Origin: Methylobacterium currus
GTDB lineage: Bacteria; Pseudomonadota; Alphaproteobacteria; Rhizobiales; Beijerinckiaceae
DNA: 64,000 nt
Direction of reading: 5' to 3'
NCBI RefSeq assembly: GCF_003058325.1
Contig: NZ_CP028843.1
Span: 3,021,001-3,085,000, forward strand
The notes under the pieces were generated by a model that was not told the origin of the DNA, did not search any database, and was given only the letters and a program-made list of their open reading frames with translations. A program made the translations under genes and the position numbers. Below are positions 1 to 7,863 of the stretch, one piece after another. Numbering within the stretch: the first letter of the stretch is position 1; each line of letters starts with the position of its first letter.

Positions 1-799
1 CGAAGGCCGGGTTCGGCTCGGCATGGCCGAGCAGCAGCCAGCCCCCGGGCCGCAGGCGCTGGGCCAGCGCCCGCACCATGGCCTGCACCACGTCCGGATG
101 GAAGTAGATCAGGACGTTGCGGCACAGGATGAGGTCGTAGTCGGTCAGCGCCAGGGAGGCGGTGCCGTCGATGAGGCTCATCAGGTTCTGCGGCTCGAAC
201 CGGGCGAGCCCGCGGAACTCGGGACGCAGCGCGAAGGTGCCCTCCCGCGGGCCGGGCCGGAAGTAGCGCGCCCGCTCCTCCGCCCCGAGGGTGCGCAAAG
301 CCCAGGTGCCGTAGACCGCGCGCCGCGCGACCGCCAGGACGTCGCGGTTGATGTCGGTGCCGGTGAGCGCGATGCGCCAGTCAGGGAGTCGCTCGCCCAG
401 CAATTCGTGCAGCACGATCCCGACCGAATGGGTCTCGGGGCCGGTGGAACAGCCGGCGCTCCAGATCCGCAACCGGCGCTCGGACCCCCGCGCGGCGATG
501 CGCTCGGGCAGGATCGTGCCGCGCAGGGCTGCGAATTGCTCGGCGTAGCGGAAGAAGAACGTCTCCCCGATGGTGATCTCGGATTCGAGCGCCGCCCACT
601 CGGCCTCCGAATTCTCCAGCAGCACGAGGTAGCCGGCGGGATCGGGCACGCCCCGGGCGCGCATGCGCCGGCCCAGCCGCTCCCACAGGAGGTCGTCCTT
701 GTCGGCATAGTAATGGTGGCCGGTGCGGGCGACGAGACGCGCCTTCAGGGCCGCGAAGGCCGGATCGCCGACCGGGGCCGTGCCCCGCACGCTTGGCAT
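1..799 (-). CDS. cheR: CheR-type chemotaxis protein methyltransferase (3' end outside window)
   Basis: SAM-dependent methyltransferase that methylates glutamates of chemoreceptors in the cytoplasm. 266 codons are visible and the gene runs off the left edge. Residues 14-75 match the helical CheR N-terminal domain. The catalytic domain follows, with the SAM-binding segment SAGCSTG at 114-120 and the CRNVLIYF motif at 226-233 that is typical of CheR. The start ATG (MPSVRGT) lies 7 bp after the cheW stop, so the pair is an operon read leftward. In most CheR proteins SAGCSTG is followed by an E-P-Y type run; here it reads PETH, a modest deviation. I am confident of the family. Which receptor cluster it serves cannot be told from the window. 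Confidence 0.93.
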   Translation of the reverse strand, partial: MPSVRGTAPVGDPAFAALKARLVARTGHHYYADKDDLLWERLGRRMRARGVPDPAGYLVLLENSEAEWAALESEITIGETFFFRYAEQFAALRGTILPERIAARGSERRLRIWSAGCSTGPETHSVGIVLHELLGERLPDWRIALTGTDINRDVLAVARRAVYGTWALRTLGAEERARYFRPGPREGTFALRPEFRGLARFEPQNLMSLIDGTASLALTDYDLILCRNVLIYFHPDVVQAMVRALAQRLRPGGWLLLGHAEPNPAF

Positions 800-806
800 G
801 TCCGGC

Positions 807-1298
807 TCAGGCCGCCCACTCGGCGAGCCGCGCCTGCGCGTCCCGCGTCTGCGCCGCCAGCCGCTCGCGCTCCTCGGCCAGCAGGATGCGGTCGATGGCG
901 AGGCCGTGCACCAGCGTCTCTCCAAGGCGGATCTCGGCGGCGACGCAGCCGTTCAGGGTGGCCGCGTCGCCGACCGGCCGGACGTGAGCCGGTTCGACCC
1001 GCACGACATCCGCGACCCGGTCGACCAGCAGGGCCAGCGGAGCGTCTCCGTGAAGGAGGACGAGGTGACGGTAGAGCGCCGCCTTCGCGGTGACCGGCCG
1101 CCCGAGGCCGAATAGGACCGCGAGGTCGAGGACCGGCACGGCGCTGCCGGCGAGGTTGAGGAAGCCCGCGAGCGCCCCCGGCGCCCCCGGCGGGCGCCAC
1201 AGGCGGGGCAGGGGCAGGATCTCCCGCACCGCCCGGCGCGGCAGGGCGCAGTCCGTTCCGGCGATATCGACCAAGAGGTAAGCCGTCCCGGTCGTCAT
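807..1298 (-). CDS. cheW: CheW-like chemotaxis coupling protein
   Basis: Scaffold that couples chemoreceptors to the CheA kinase. The 163 residues form a single CheW domain: an N-terminal LLVDIAGTDCALP strand pair, the LAGFLNLAGSAVPVLDL core, and the LLVDRVADVVRV segment before a long C-terminal helix (residues ~130-163, rich in Glu, Arg and Ala). I chose the ATG at 1298 over a GTG at 1307 because GGAG lies 8 nt upstream of the ATG but directly abuts the GTG. It is the first gene of a short leftward operon with cheR. The charged C-terminal helix is longer than in minimal CheW. The role is secure at family level. Confidence 0.88.
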   Translation of the reverse strand: MTTGTAYLLVDIAGTDCALPRRAVREILPLPRLWRPPGAPGALAGFLNLAGSAVPVLDLAVLFGLGRPVTAKAALYRHLVLLHGDAPLALLVDRVADVVRVEPAHVRPVGDAATLNGCVAAEIRLGETLVHGLAIDRILLAEERERLAAQTRDAQARLAEWAA

Positions 1299-1438
1299 CC
1301 CGTGCACTCCCGCGAGCCCATCCGCCCGCGCCTGAGATAGGGGAGGCGGGGGAAGTTTCCAAACCGCCCGAGCGCCCCTGTCGGTCTGCGCCGGAGGTGC
1401 TATGAGGCGCCGCCCGGCGCGAGAGGAGCGGTTGCGTC

Positions 1439-2113
1439 ATGATCGAGATCAGGCATGTCGGCCATGCCTTCGGGGAGCGCACGGTCTTGCGCGACCTCAC
1501 CCTCGACCTGGCGGAAAGGCGGATCGCGGTGGTGGGCGGCAACGGCAGCGGCAAGAGCACCTTCGCGCGCCTGCTCAACGGTCTCCTGGTGCCGAGCCAC
1601 GGCACGGTGCGGGTCGACGGGCTCGACACCCGGCGCGACGGCAAGGCGGTGCGCCGCAAGGTCGGCTTCGTGTTCCAGAACCCCGACAACCAGATCGTGC
1701 TGCCGGTGGTGGCCGAAGACCTCGCCTTCGGGCTGAAGAATCTCGGGCTTGCCAAAGACGAGATCGCCCGGCGCACCGACGAGGCCCTGCGCCGCTACGA
1801 CCTGCACGACCTTCGCGACCACCCGGCCCACCTCCTCAGCGGCGGGCAGAAGCAGCTCCTCGCCATCGCCGGCGTCCTCGCGATGGCGCCGGACGTGATC
1901 GTGTTCGACGAGCCGACGACGCTGCTCGACCTGCGCAACAAGCGCCGGATCGCCCAAGCGATCGACGGGCTGGCGCAGCGCGTCGTCGTGGTCTCGCACG
2001 ACCTCGCCTTCCTCGAGCATTTCGACCGGGTGCTGGTGTTCGAGGACGGCCGCGTCGTCATCGACGACCGCCCCTCCGCCGCCCTGCCGGCCTACGTCGC
2101 GATGATGTCGTGA
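1439..2113 (+). CDS. bioM: Biotin ECF transporter ATPase BioM
   Basis: ATP-binding subunit of the energy-coupling-factor biotin uptake system in the inner membrane. 224 residues form one ABC domain: Walker [10 protein letters not shown] at 33-41, Q-loop Q80, signature LSGGQ at 133-137, Walker B VIVFDEP at 153-159 and H-loop H187. The gene is followed with a start/stop overlap by an EcfT-type membrane protein and then by a BioY-type S component. That order (bioM-bioN-bioY) identifies biotin rather than cobalt or nickel as the substrate. A purine-rich GAGGAG lies about 10 nt before the ATG. No BioR-like operator was recognised upstream. Confidence 0.93.
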   Translation: MIEIRHVGHAFGERTVLRDLTLDLAERRIAVVGGNGSGKSTFARLLNGLLVPSHGTVRVDGLDTRRDGKAVRRKVGFVFQNPDNQIVLPVVAEDLAFGLKNLGLAKDEIARRTDEALRRYDLHDLRDHPAHLLSGGQKQLLAIAGVLAMAPDVIVFDEPTTLLDLRNKRRIAQAIDGLAQRVVVVSHDLAFLEHFDRVLVFEDGRVVIDDRPSAALPAYVAMMS

Positions 2114-2730
2114 CCCCGTACGTCCCGGGCGAGAGCCCGGTCCACCGCTGCCCGGCGGGGGCGAAGATTTTTGCGATGATCGCCGTCGGCACCGTCCTGT
2201 TCGCGCTGCCGCGGCTCGACATGGCCGCCGTCCTGGCACTCGCGACCCTGGGCCTGACGGGGCTGCTCTACCGGCTCGCCGGCATTCCGGGCCGCCTCGC
2301 GCTCGCGCAGCTGCGGCCGCTCGCCTGGATCCTCGCCGTGCTGGTCCTGGTCCAGCTCGCCCTCGACGGCTGGCTCGCCGGACTTCTGGTGGCCTCCCGC
2401 CTGGCAAGCCTGGTGCTGCTCGCCGGCCTCGTGACGCTCACGACCCGCAGCGCCGACCTGATCGAGGCGCTGCAACGCGGCCTCGTTTGGCTGAAGCCCC
2501 TCGGCGTCAATCCCGCCAAGGCCGGCCTCGCCATCGCGCTCACCTTGCGGTTCATCCCGGTGCTGGCCGCCATCACCGCGGAGGTGCGGGAGGCGCAGCA
2601 GGCACGGGGCCTGGAGCGCAGCCTCGTAGCGCTGACCGTGCCGGTCGTCGTGCGGATGCTGAAGATGAGCGACGACATCGCGGCGGCGATCGACGCCCGG
2701 TCCTACGACCCGGACCGGTCCGGCCACTGA
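2110..2730 (+). CDS. bioN: Biotin ECF transporter transmembrane subunit BioN
   Basis: EcfT-family membrane coupling subunit linking BioM to BioY. I start it at the GTG whose last two bases overlap the bioM TGA stop (GTGA), giving 206 residues and probable translational coupling. Hydrophobic segments lie at about 20-60, 72-110 and 138-160. The first Ala-Arg-Gly coupling motif is ARG at 165-167 and the second is the variant ARS at 196-198. These motifs in the C-terminal half contact the ATPase in characterised EcfT proteins. About 200 residues is typical for the short BioN group. Substrate assignment rests on the neighbours. Confidence 0.9.
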   Translation: MTPYVPGESPVHRCPAGAKIFAMIAVGTVLFALPRLDMAAVLALATLGLTGLLYRLAGIPGRLALAQLRPLAWILAVLVLVQLALDGWLAGLLVASRLASLVLLAGLVTLTTRSADLIEALQRGLVWLKPLGVNPAKAGLAIALTLRFIPVLAAITAEVREAQQARGLERSLVALTVPVVVRMLKMSDDIAAAIDARSYDPDRSGH

Positions 2731-2759
2731 CACCCTGCACTCTGAATCCAAGGACTCCC

Positions 2760-3305
2760 ATGTCGACCCGGGACATCGTCTTCGTCGCGCTCTTCGCCGC
2801 CCTCACCGCCGCCCTCGGCCTGTTCCCGCCCGTGACCCTGCCGGTGGTCGGCGTGCCGATCACCGCGCAGTCGATGGGGGCGATGCTGGCCGGCGCGATC
2901 GCAGGGGCGAAGCGCGGCGGCGCAGCCCTGGCCCTGTTCGTCCTCCTGGTCTGCGCCGGGCTGCCGCTGATGGCCGGCGGCCGGGGCGGGCTCGGCATCG
3001 TCATGGGGCCGGGCGGCGGCTTCGTGCTGATGTGGCCGGTCGCCGCCTTCGTGATCGGGCTCCTGGTCGAGCGCTCCCTGCGAGATCTCCCCCTCTGGAA
3101 GGAGGCGCTGATCCTCGTCCTCGGCGGCGTGGTGCTCACCTATGCGGTCGGCATCCCGTGGATCGCCGTGGTGGCACGGGTCGACCTCGCGAAGGCGGCG
3201 ATCGGCTCGGCCTGGTTCCTGCCCGGCGACGGCGTGAAGGTGGTCCTTTCCGTCGCGATCGCGCGGGCCGTGCGGCGGGCCTATCCGACGCTCCAGCCTC
3301 GCTGA
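2760..3305 (+). CDS. bioY: Biotin-binding S component BioY
   Basis: Substrate-capturing membrane protein of the biotin ECF transporter. The 181 residues contain about six hydrophobic segments. Family landmarks are the N-terminal VFVALFAALTAALG helix, the PVVGVPITAQSMG segment, the glycine-rich MAGGRGGLGIVMGPGGGF loop (~70-87) and the C-terminal FLPGDGVKVVLS stretch. It starts at an ATG 29 bp after bioN, closing the bioMNY operon. BioY can sometimes transport biotin alone, but the complete three-gene set here suggests the full complex. No biotin synthesis genes are nearby, so the operon may serve scavenging (inference). Confidence 0.93.
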   Translation: MSTRDIVFVALFAALTAALGLFPPVTLPVVGVPITAQSMGAMLAGAIAGAKRGGAALALFVLLVCAGLPLMAGGRGGLGIVMGPGGGFVLMWPVAAFVIGLLVERSLRDLPLWKEALILVLGGVVLTYAVGIPWIAVVARVDLAKAAIGSAWFLPGDGVKVVLSVAIARAVRRAYPTLQPR

Positions 3306-3335
3306 GCCGGATCGTTAACGCGGCTCGATAACCGG

Positions 3336-3364
3336 TTGACCCTGCCGGGCGACGCGCGTAGGGT
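3336..3364 (+). promoter_or_regulatory. Sigma-70 type promoter of the ilvIH leader
   Basis: TTGACC at 3336-3341 and TAGGGT at 3359-3364 are separated by exactly 17 nt. This would start transcription near 3371, about 30 nt before the leader peptide ATG. It is the only convincing -35/-10 pair between bioY and ilvI. Spacing and position fit well, but the -10 box is a weak match to TATAAT. Confidence 0.6.
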
Positions 3365-3399
3365 CCGCGCCACTCTCTCAAGGGCAGGCTTATCACAGC

Positions 3400-3450
3400 A
3401 TGCGTGCGGTCCTTATTGTAGCGGAGGCGCCACCGAAGGGGCGGGCTTGA
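3400..3450 (+). CDS. ilvIH attenuator leader peptide (16 residues, Val-Leu-Ile-Val)
   Basis: A 16-codon reading frame, MRAVLIVAEAPPKGRA, precedes the acetolactate synthase genes. Codons 4-7 are GTC CTT ATT GTA, that is Val-Leu-Ile-Val, the three amino acids made by the ilvIH pathway. CTT, ATT and GTA look rare in this very GC-rich DNA and would sharpen ribosome pausing. The stop codon is followed by a hairpin and, 31 nt on, by an intrinsic terminator. This is the layout of ribosome-mediated transcription attenuation: stalling at the control codons would let upstream RNA pair with the terminator region. The sequence signs are clear; function is inferred. Confidence 0.75.
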   Translation: MRAVLIVAEAPPKGRA

Positions 3451-3503
3451 GAAGCCCGGCATCCCAAGGGTGGCGCGTGCAGGGTCCTTCGGGGCCCTTT
3501 TTT
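3427..3503 (+). terminator. Attenuator region and intrinsic terminator of the ilvIH leader
   Basis: The terminator is GGGTCC (3482-3487), loop TTCG, GGGCCC (3492-3497), then six T (3498-3503). Two upstream segments inside the leader peptide coding region can pair downstream. GCGCCACC (3427-3434) is the exact complement of GGTGGCGC (3469-3476). CCGAAGG (3433-3439) is the exact complement of CCTTCGG (3486-3492), which would dismantle the terminator stem. A third hairpin, GGGCTT-GAG-AAGCCC, spans 3443-3457 over the leader stop codon. A ribosome stalled at the Val-Leu-Ile-Val codons leaves 3431 onward free; a ribosome at the stop codon covers it. That gives a plausible switch. Confidence 0.72.
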
Positions 3504-3557
3504 GTTGCGTAAAACGGACCCGAGAGCGCGGACGAGACCAAGGAACGGAGCGCGGCG

Positions 3558-5336
3558 ATGAGTGCGGGCGAGGTCATGACGGGCGCCGAGATGGTGATCC
3601 GGGCGTTTCAGGATCAGGGAGTCGACACCCTGTTCGGCTATCCGGGCGGCGCGGTGCTGCCGATCTACGACGCGCTCTTCCACCAGGACTCGGTGAAGCA
3701 CATCCTGGTCCGGCACGAGCAGGGCGCCGTCCACGCGGCCGAGGGCTATGCCCGCTCGTCGGGCAAGGTCGGCTGCGTGCTGGTCACCTCGGGGCCGGGC
3801 GCCACCAACATCGTCACCGGTCTCACCGACGCGCTGCTCGATTCGGTCCCGCTCGTCTGCATCACCGGCCAGGTGCCGACGCACCTGATCGGCTCCGACG
3901 CGTTCCAGGAATGCGACACGGTCGGCATCACCCGCAGCTGCACCAAGCACAATTACCTAGTCAAATCGATCGAGGACCTGCCGCGGATCCTGCACGAGGC
4001 GTTCTACGTCGCCTCGCATGGCCGGCCCGGCCCGGTGGTCATCGACCTGCCGAAGGACATCCAGTTCGCCAGCGGCATCTATCGCCGCCCGGTCGACAAC
4101 AGCCACAAGACCTACAACCCGCAGACCCAAGGCGATCCGGAGAAGATCCGCGCCGCGGTGGCGCTGATGGCCGGCGCGCGCCGGCCGGTCTTCTATACCG
4201 GCGGCGGCGTCATCAACTCCGGTCCCGAGGCCGCGCAGCTGCTGCGCGAACTGGCCCGCGCCACCGGCTTCCCGGTCACCTCGACGCTGATGGGTCTCGG
4301 GGCCTTCCCGGGCTCCGACCCGCAGTTCCTCGGCATGCTCGGCATGCACGGGACCTACGAGGCCAACCTGGCGATGCACGAATGCGACGTCATGGTCTGC
4401 ATCGGCGCGCGCTTCGACGACCGCATCACCGGCCGGCTCGACGCCTTCTCGCCCTTCTCCAAGAAGATCCACGTCGACATCGACGCCTCCTCGATCAACA
4501 AGACCGTCAAGGCCGATATCGGCATCGTCGGCGACTGCGCCTCGGTGCTGGCCGACATGCTGCGCGAGTGGCGCAGTCTGACGCCGGAGCCCGACAAGGG
4601 GCGCCTGACCGAGTGGCTGTCGAAGATCCGCGGCTGGAAGGCGCGCGAATGCCTCGGCTACTGGCCGTCGGGCACCACCATCAAGCCGCAATACGCGGTC
4701 CAGCGCCTCTACGAGGCGACCAAGGAGCGCGAGACCTACGTCACCACGGAGGTCGGCCAGCACCAGATGTGGGCGGCGCAGTACTACAAGTTCGACGAGC
4801 CGAACCGCTGGATGACCTCGGGGGGCTTGGGCACGATGGGCTACGGCCTGCCGGCGGCGATCGGCGCCCAGCTCGCCCATCGCAACGCCCTGGTGATCGA
4901 CATCGCCGGCGAAGCCTCGATCCAGATGAACATCCAGGAGATGTCGACCGCCGTGCAGTACCGCCTGCCGGTCAAGATCTTCATCCTGAACAACGAGTAT
5001 ATGGGCATGGTGCGCCAGTGGCAGCAGCTGCTGCACGGCTCGCGCTACTCCGAGAGCTACTCGGAGAGCCTGCCCGACTTCGTCAAGCTGGCCGAGGCCT
5101 ACGGCGCCAAGGGCATCCGCTGCTCCGACCCCGGCAGCCTGGACGCGGCGATCGCCGAGATGCTGGACTATGACGGTCCGGTGATCTTCGATTGCATCGT
5201 CGACAAGACCGAGAACTGCTTCCCGATGATCCCGTCGGGCAAGGCGCATAACGAGATGCTGCTGTCGGACTACCTCGGCGAGACCGGGGCGGATCTGGGC
5301 GACGTGATCTCCGACGAAGGCAAGATGCTGGTCTGA
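3558..5336 (+). CDS. ilvI: Acetolactate synthase large (catalytic) subunit
   Basis: Thiamine-diphosphate enzyme that condenses pyruvate to acetolactate or acetohydroxybutyrate, the first common step of Val/Leu/Ile synthesis. 592 residues. The N-terminal PYR domain contains the [15 protein letters not shown] signature and the catalytic glutamate E54 in RHEQ. A central FAD/DHAP-like domain follows. The C-terminal PP domain has the diphosphate motif at about 450-458 and the NN pair in [10 protein letters not shown]. Oddity: the usual G-D-x-S of the ThDP motif reads G-E-A-S here. It is preceded by a leader-peptide attenuator and followed 21 bp later by the regulatory subunit gene. Confidence 0.96.
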   Translation: MSAGEVMTGAEMVIRAFQDQGVDTLFGYPGGAVLPIYDALFHQDSVKHILVRHEQGAVHAAEGYARSSGKVGCVLVTSGPGATNIVTGLTDALLDSVPLVCITGQVPTHLIGSDAFQECDTVGITRSCTKHNYLVKSIEDLPRILHEAFYVASHGRPGPVVIDLPKDIQFASGIYRRPVDNSHKTYNPQTQGDPEKIRAAVALMAGARRPVFYTGGGVINSGPEAAQLLRELARATGFPVTSTLMGLGAFPGSDPQFLGMLGMHGTYEANLAMHECDVMVCIGARFDDRITGRLDAFSPFSKKIHVDIDASSINKTVKADIGIVGDCASVLADMLREWRSLTPEPDKGRLTEWLSKIRGWKARECLGYWPSGTTIKPQYAVQRLYEATKERETYVTTEVGQHQMWAAQYYKFDEPNRWMTSGGLGTMGYGLPAAIGAQLAHRNALVIDIAGEASIQMNIQEMSTAVQYRLPVKIFILNNEYMGMVRQWQQLLHGSRYSESYSESLPDFVKLAEAYGAKGIRCSDPGSLDAAIAEMLDYDGPVIFDCIVDKTENCFPMIPSGKAHNEMLLSDYLGETGADLGDVISDEGKMLV

Positions 5337-5357
5337 CCGGGCGAGGGTTTGAGGACG

Positions 5358-5900
5358 ATGAACGCCATGAACACCCACTACCCCGATCCGGTCCGCGTCG
5401 AGCCGGTGAACCGCCACACGCTGGCGGTCATCGTCGACAACGAGCCCGGCGTGCTCGCCCGCATCGCCGGCCTCTTCTCCGGCCGCGGCTACAACATCGA
5501 GAGCCTGACCGTGTCGGAGACCGAGGAGGCCCGGCATATCTCGCGCATCACCATCGTGACCGCGGGCACCAACGCGGTGATCGAGCAGATCAAGGCGCAG
5601 CTCGACCGCCTGGTGCCGGTGCACCGGGTGGTGGACCTGACGCTGCAGGGCGATTCGCTGGAGCGGGAGCTTGCTCTCGTGAAGGTGGCCGGCAAGGGCG
5701 AGCACCGGGTCGAGGCGATGCGCCTCGCCGCCGCCTTCGGCGCCCGCACCCTCGACGCGACCCTGACCTCGTTCGTATTCGAGCTCACCGGCACGACCGA
5801 CGAGATCGACCGCTTCGTCAAGCTGATGGCCTCGGTGGGACTGGTCGAGGTCTCGCGCACCGGCGTCGCCGCGATGGGCCGCGGGCCGGAGGCGATGTAG
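5358..5900 (+). CDS. ilvH: Acetolactate synthase small regulatory subunit
   Basis: Regulatory partner of the catalytic subunit that confers valine feedback control. I start it at the ATG at 5358 (180 residues) because GAGG sits 3 nt upstream; a TTG at 5349 would add three residues. The N-terminal ACT domain begins at HTLAVIVDNEPGVLARIAG and contains the YNIESLTV strand that binds the effector in characterised IlvH. A second ALS_ss domain follows from about residue 90. It shares the ilvI transcript and so the attenuator. A perfect 10-bp inverted repeat follows at 5911-5941. Confidence 0.95.
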   Translation: MNAMNTHYPDPVRVEPVNRHTLAVIVDNEPGVLARIAGLFSGRGYNIESLTVSETEEARHISRITIVTAGTNAVIEQIKAQLDRLVPVHRVVDLTLQGDSLERELALVKVAGKGEHRVEAMRLAAAFGARTLDATLTSFVFELTGTTDEIDRFVKLMASVGLVEVSRTGVAAMGRGPEAM

Positions 5901-5910
5901 CGCGCCTCAC

Positions 5911-5941
5911 GCGGCGGGGCCGCCGGTCCGTGCCCCGCCGC
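5911..5941. terminator. Inverted repeat between convergent ilvH and mtnA
   Basis: GCGGCGGGGC at 5911-5920 and its exact complement GCCCCGCCGC at 5932-5941 flank an 11-nt loop. They lie in the 56-bp gap between the convergent ilvH and mtnA stops. There is no T-run, so it may work as a Rho-assisted or shared hairpin rather than a classical intrinsic terminator. Confidence 0.5.
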
Positions 5942-5956
5942 CTCGCACTCGCTGCG

Positions 5957-7054
5957 TTACGCGGCCGCCCGCCGCTCCGGATACAGGCCGAGCAACCCCT
6001 CCGGCGTCGCCTCCGCCACGCCCCGCTCGGTGATGATTCCCGTGACGAGGCGCGCCGGCGTCACGTCGAAGGCCGGGTTGGCCACCGGGCTCCCGGGCGA
6101 GACCACCGCCACGGTCGCGAAGGCGCCGTCATCGGTCCGGCCGGTGAGGTGGGTCACCTCGCGGGCGTCGCGTTCCTCGATCGGGATGCCGGCGACGCCG
6201 TCGGTCAGCGTCCAGTCGATCGTCGAGAACGGCAGGGCGGCGTAGAACGGCACGCCGCAATCGCGGGCGGCCAGCGCCTTCAGGTAAGTGCCGATCTTGT
6301 TGCAGACGTCGCCGGTCGAGGTCGTCCGGTCCGAGCCGACGATGCAGAGATCGACCTGCCCGTGCTGCATCAGGTGCCCGCCGGCATTGTCGGCGATGAC
6401 GGTGTGGGGCACGCCGTGGGCGTTGAGCTCGAAGGCGGTCAGCGCCGCGCCCTGGTTGCGCGGCCGGGTCTCGTCGACCCAGACATGGACGGGGAAGCCG
6501 GCATCGTGCGCGACGTAGATCGGGGCCAAAGCCGTGCCCCAATCGACGGTGGCGAGCCAGCCGGCATTGCAATGGGTCAGCACGTTGACCGGCCCGGACT
6601 TCTTGCGCGCGATCGCGGCGATCAGCGCCGCCCCGTGCTCGCCGATCGCCCGGCAGCTCGCCACGTCCTCGTCGGCGATGCGGGCGGCCTCCGCGAAGGC
6701 GGCGGCCTCGCGCTCGCTTGGGCCGAGGGGTTGCAGCAGGGCCGCGACCCGGTCGAGGGCCCAAGCCAGGTTGATCGCGGTCGGCCGCGTCGCGGCGAGC
6801 CGGCGCCGCGCCCCGTCGAGGTTGCGGTCGGACGGGTCCTCCCGCATCGCCAGCGCCAGCCCGTAGGCGGCGGTGGCGCCGATCAGCGGCGCGCCGCGCA
6901 CGATCATGGTGCGGATCGCGACCGCGGCCTCCGCCTCGCTGCGCAACACTTTCGTCTCGAAGGCGAAGGGCAGGCGGGTCTGGTCGATCACGCAGATCCC
7001 CTCGCCGTCGGGCGCGGGGAAGATGGTGCGGTAGTGGCGGCCGTCGATCTTCAT
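5957..7054 (-). CDS. mtnA: S-methyl-5-thioribose-1-phosphate isomerase
   Basis: Methionine-salvage enzyme converting methylthioribose-1-phosphate to methylthioribulose-1-phosphate. 365 residues, the usual length. Landmarks are the substrate-binding [14 protein letters not shown] segment at 52-65, the catalytic cysteine C162 in HCNAGWLAT and the catalytic aspartate D242 in [18 protein letters not shown]. These distinguish MtnA from the related eIF2B regulatory subunits. It stands alone, convergent to ilvH and divergent from the vapBC-like pair; no other salvage genes are in view. The annotation is secure. Confidence 0.95.
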   Translation of the reverse strand: MKIDGRHYRTIFPAPDGEGICVIDQTRLPFAFETKVLRSEAEAAVAIRTMIVRGAPLIGATAAYGLALAMREDPSDRNLDGARRRLAATRPTAINLAWALDRVAALLQPLGPSEREAAAFAEAARIADEDVASCRAIGEHGAALIAAIARKKSGPVNVLTHCNAGWLATVDWGTALAPIYVAHDAGFPVHVWVDETRPRNQGAALTAFELNAHGVPHTVIADNAGGHLMQHGQVDLCIVGSDRTTSTGDVCNKIGTYLKALAARDCGVPFYAALPFSTIDWTLTDGVAGIPIEERDAREVTHLTGRTDDGAFATVAVVSPGSPVANPAFDVTPARLVTGIITERGVAEATPEGLLGLYPERRAAA

Positions 7055-7195
7055 GGCGGGGGTTTAGCACGAAAGGCGGGGAGGGGGAGATCGGCGCAGC
7101 GGCGCCGTCACCGAAGACGGGGGGCTCCGCGCGCCCGAAACCACGGTCCGGAGCAGGCCGAGGCGTGCTGGAATGATCGCAGAGAGGGGATCGCC

Positions 7196-7438
7196 ATGAA
7201 AGCCGTGGTACTGCCCGACGGAAGCGTCAGCCTCCCCGCGACCTTGCGCGAACGGCACGGCCTCACGCGCGGCGGAGAAGTGCTGGTCGAGGATACCGGC
7301 GATGCCATCGTGCTGCGCACGCTCGATCAAGCCGTCGCCCGGGCGCAGGCTCTGAGCCGGCGTCTCGTCGCTGGCCAGGCGGGTGCCTCGGTCGACGACT
7401 TCCTTGCGGCGCGCGCCGGTGACACAGGGGCCGAATGA
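7196..7438 (+). CDS. AbrB/MazE-type antitoxin (VapB-like)
   Basis: 80-residue protein. An N-terminal swapped-hairpin AbrB domain (residues ~1-45; LPDGSVSLPATLRERHGLTRGGEVLVED) would bind the operon promoter. The C-terminal part would wrap the toxin. The start ATG has a purine-rich GAGAGGGGA just upstream. Its stop overlaps the start of the downstream PIN-domain gene (ATGA at 7435-7438), the usual arrangement of type II antitoxin-toxin operons. A canonical system is likely; whether it is active is unknown. Confidence 0.8.
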   Translation: MKAVVLPDGSVSLPATLRERHGLTRGGEVLVEDTGDAIVLRTLDQAVARAQALSRRLVAGQAGASVDDFLAARAGDTGAE

Positions 7439-7824
7439 GCGGCTTCGTTCTGGACGCTTCAGCCCCGCTCGCGCTGTTGCGCGACGAGCCGGGCGTGGAT
7501 CGCGTGAAGGCCGTGATCGATGGCGCCGCCATGGGTGCCGTGAACTGGGCAGAGGTCGTCAGTCACTATGCCAAGCTCGGCGCGGCGCGCTCCGACATCG
7601 AGGCGACGCTGCGGCCGCTTCCGATTCGGGTCGTGCCGGCCGATGCGGATCTGTCCGTGTTCGCCGGCACGCTGAGGCCGATCACCTTGCCTCTCGGCTC
7701 GTCGCTGGGCGACCGCGACTGCCTCGCTTTGGCAGGACGGGAAGCTGCGACGGCGCTGACGGCCGAGCGGCGCAGGCGCGACATCGCGGCGGCGGCCGCC
7801 GTCGCAGTCGAATCCATCCGCTGA
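7435..7824 (+). CDS. PIN-domain ribonuclease toxin (VapC-like)
   Basis: 129-residue PIN-domain protein, the putative toxin of the pair. PIN nucleases coordinate Mg/Mn through acidic residues. Visible candidates are D7 (VLDASA), E40 (NWAEV) and D93 (SLGDRDCLALA). The fourth position, normally Asp in a T-A-D motif, reads T-A-E with E111. Translation is coupled to the antitoxin by the ATGA overlap. VapC family members usually cleave tRNA or rRNA; the target here cannot be predicted. The D-to-E change at the fourth site deserves a check but need not abolish metal binding. Confidence 0.82.
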   Translation: MSGFVLDASAPLALLRDEPGVDRVKAVIDGAAMGAVNWAEVVSHYAKLGAARSDIEATLRPLPIRVVPADADLSVFAGTLRPITLPLGSSLGDRDCLALAGREAATALTAERRRRDIAAAAAVAVESIR

Positions 7825-7863
7825 GGGTGCGGGAGGCAAGGCGGCCTCCCGCCTCCATCCGGC

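Noticed and set aside
1308..1438. BioR operator before bioMNY
   Set aside because: No TTATNNATAA-like palindrome was found in the region.
3957..5705. Open minus-strand frame of 582 codons
   Set aside because: Antisense to ilvI and ilvH, with shadow composition.
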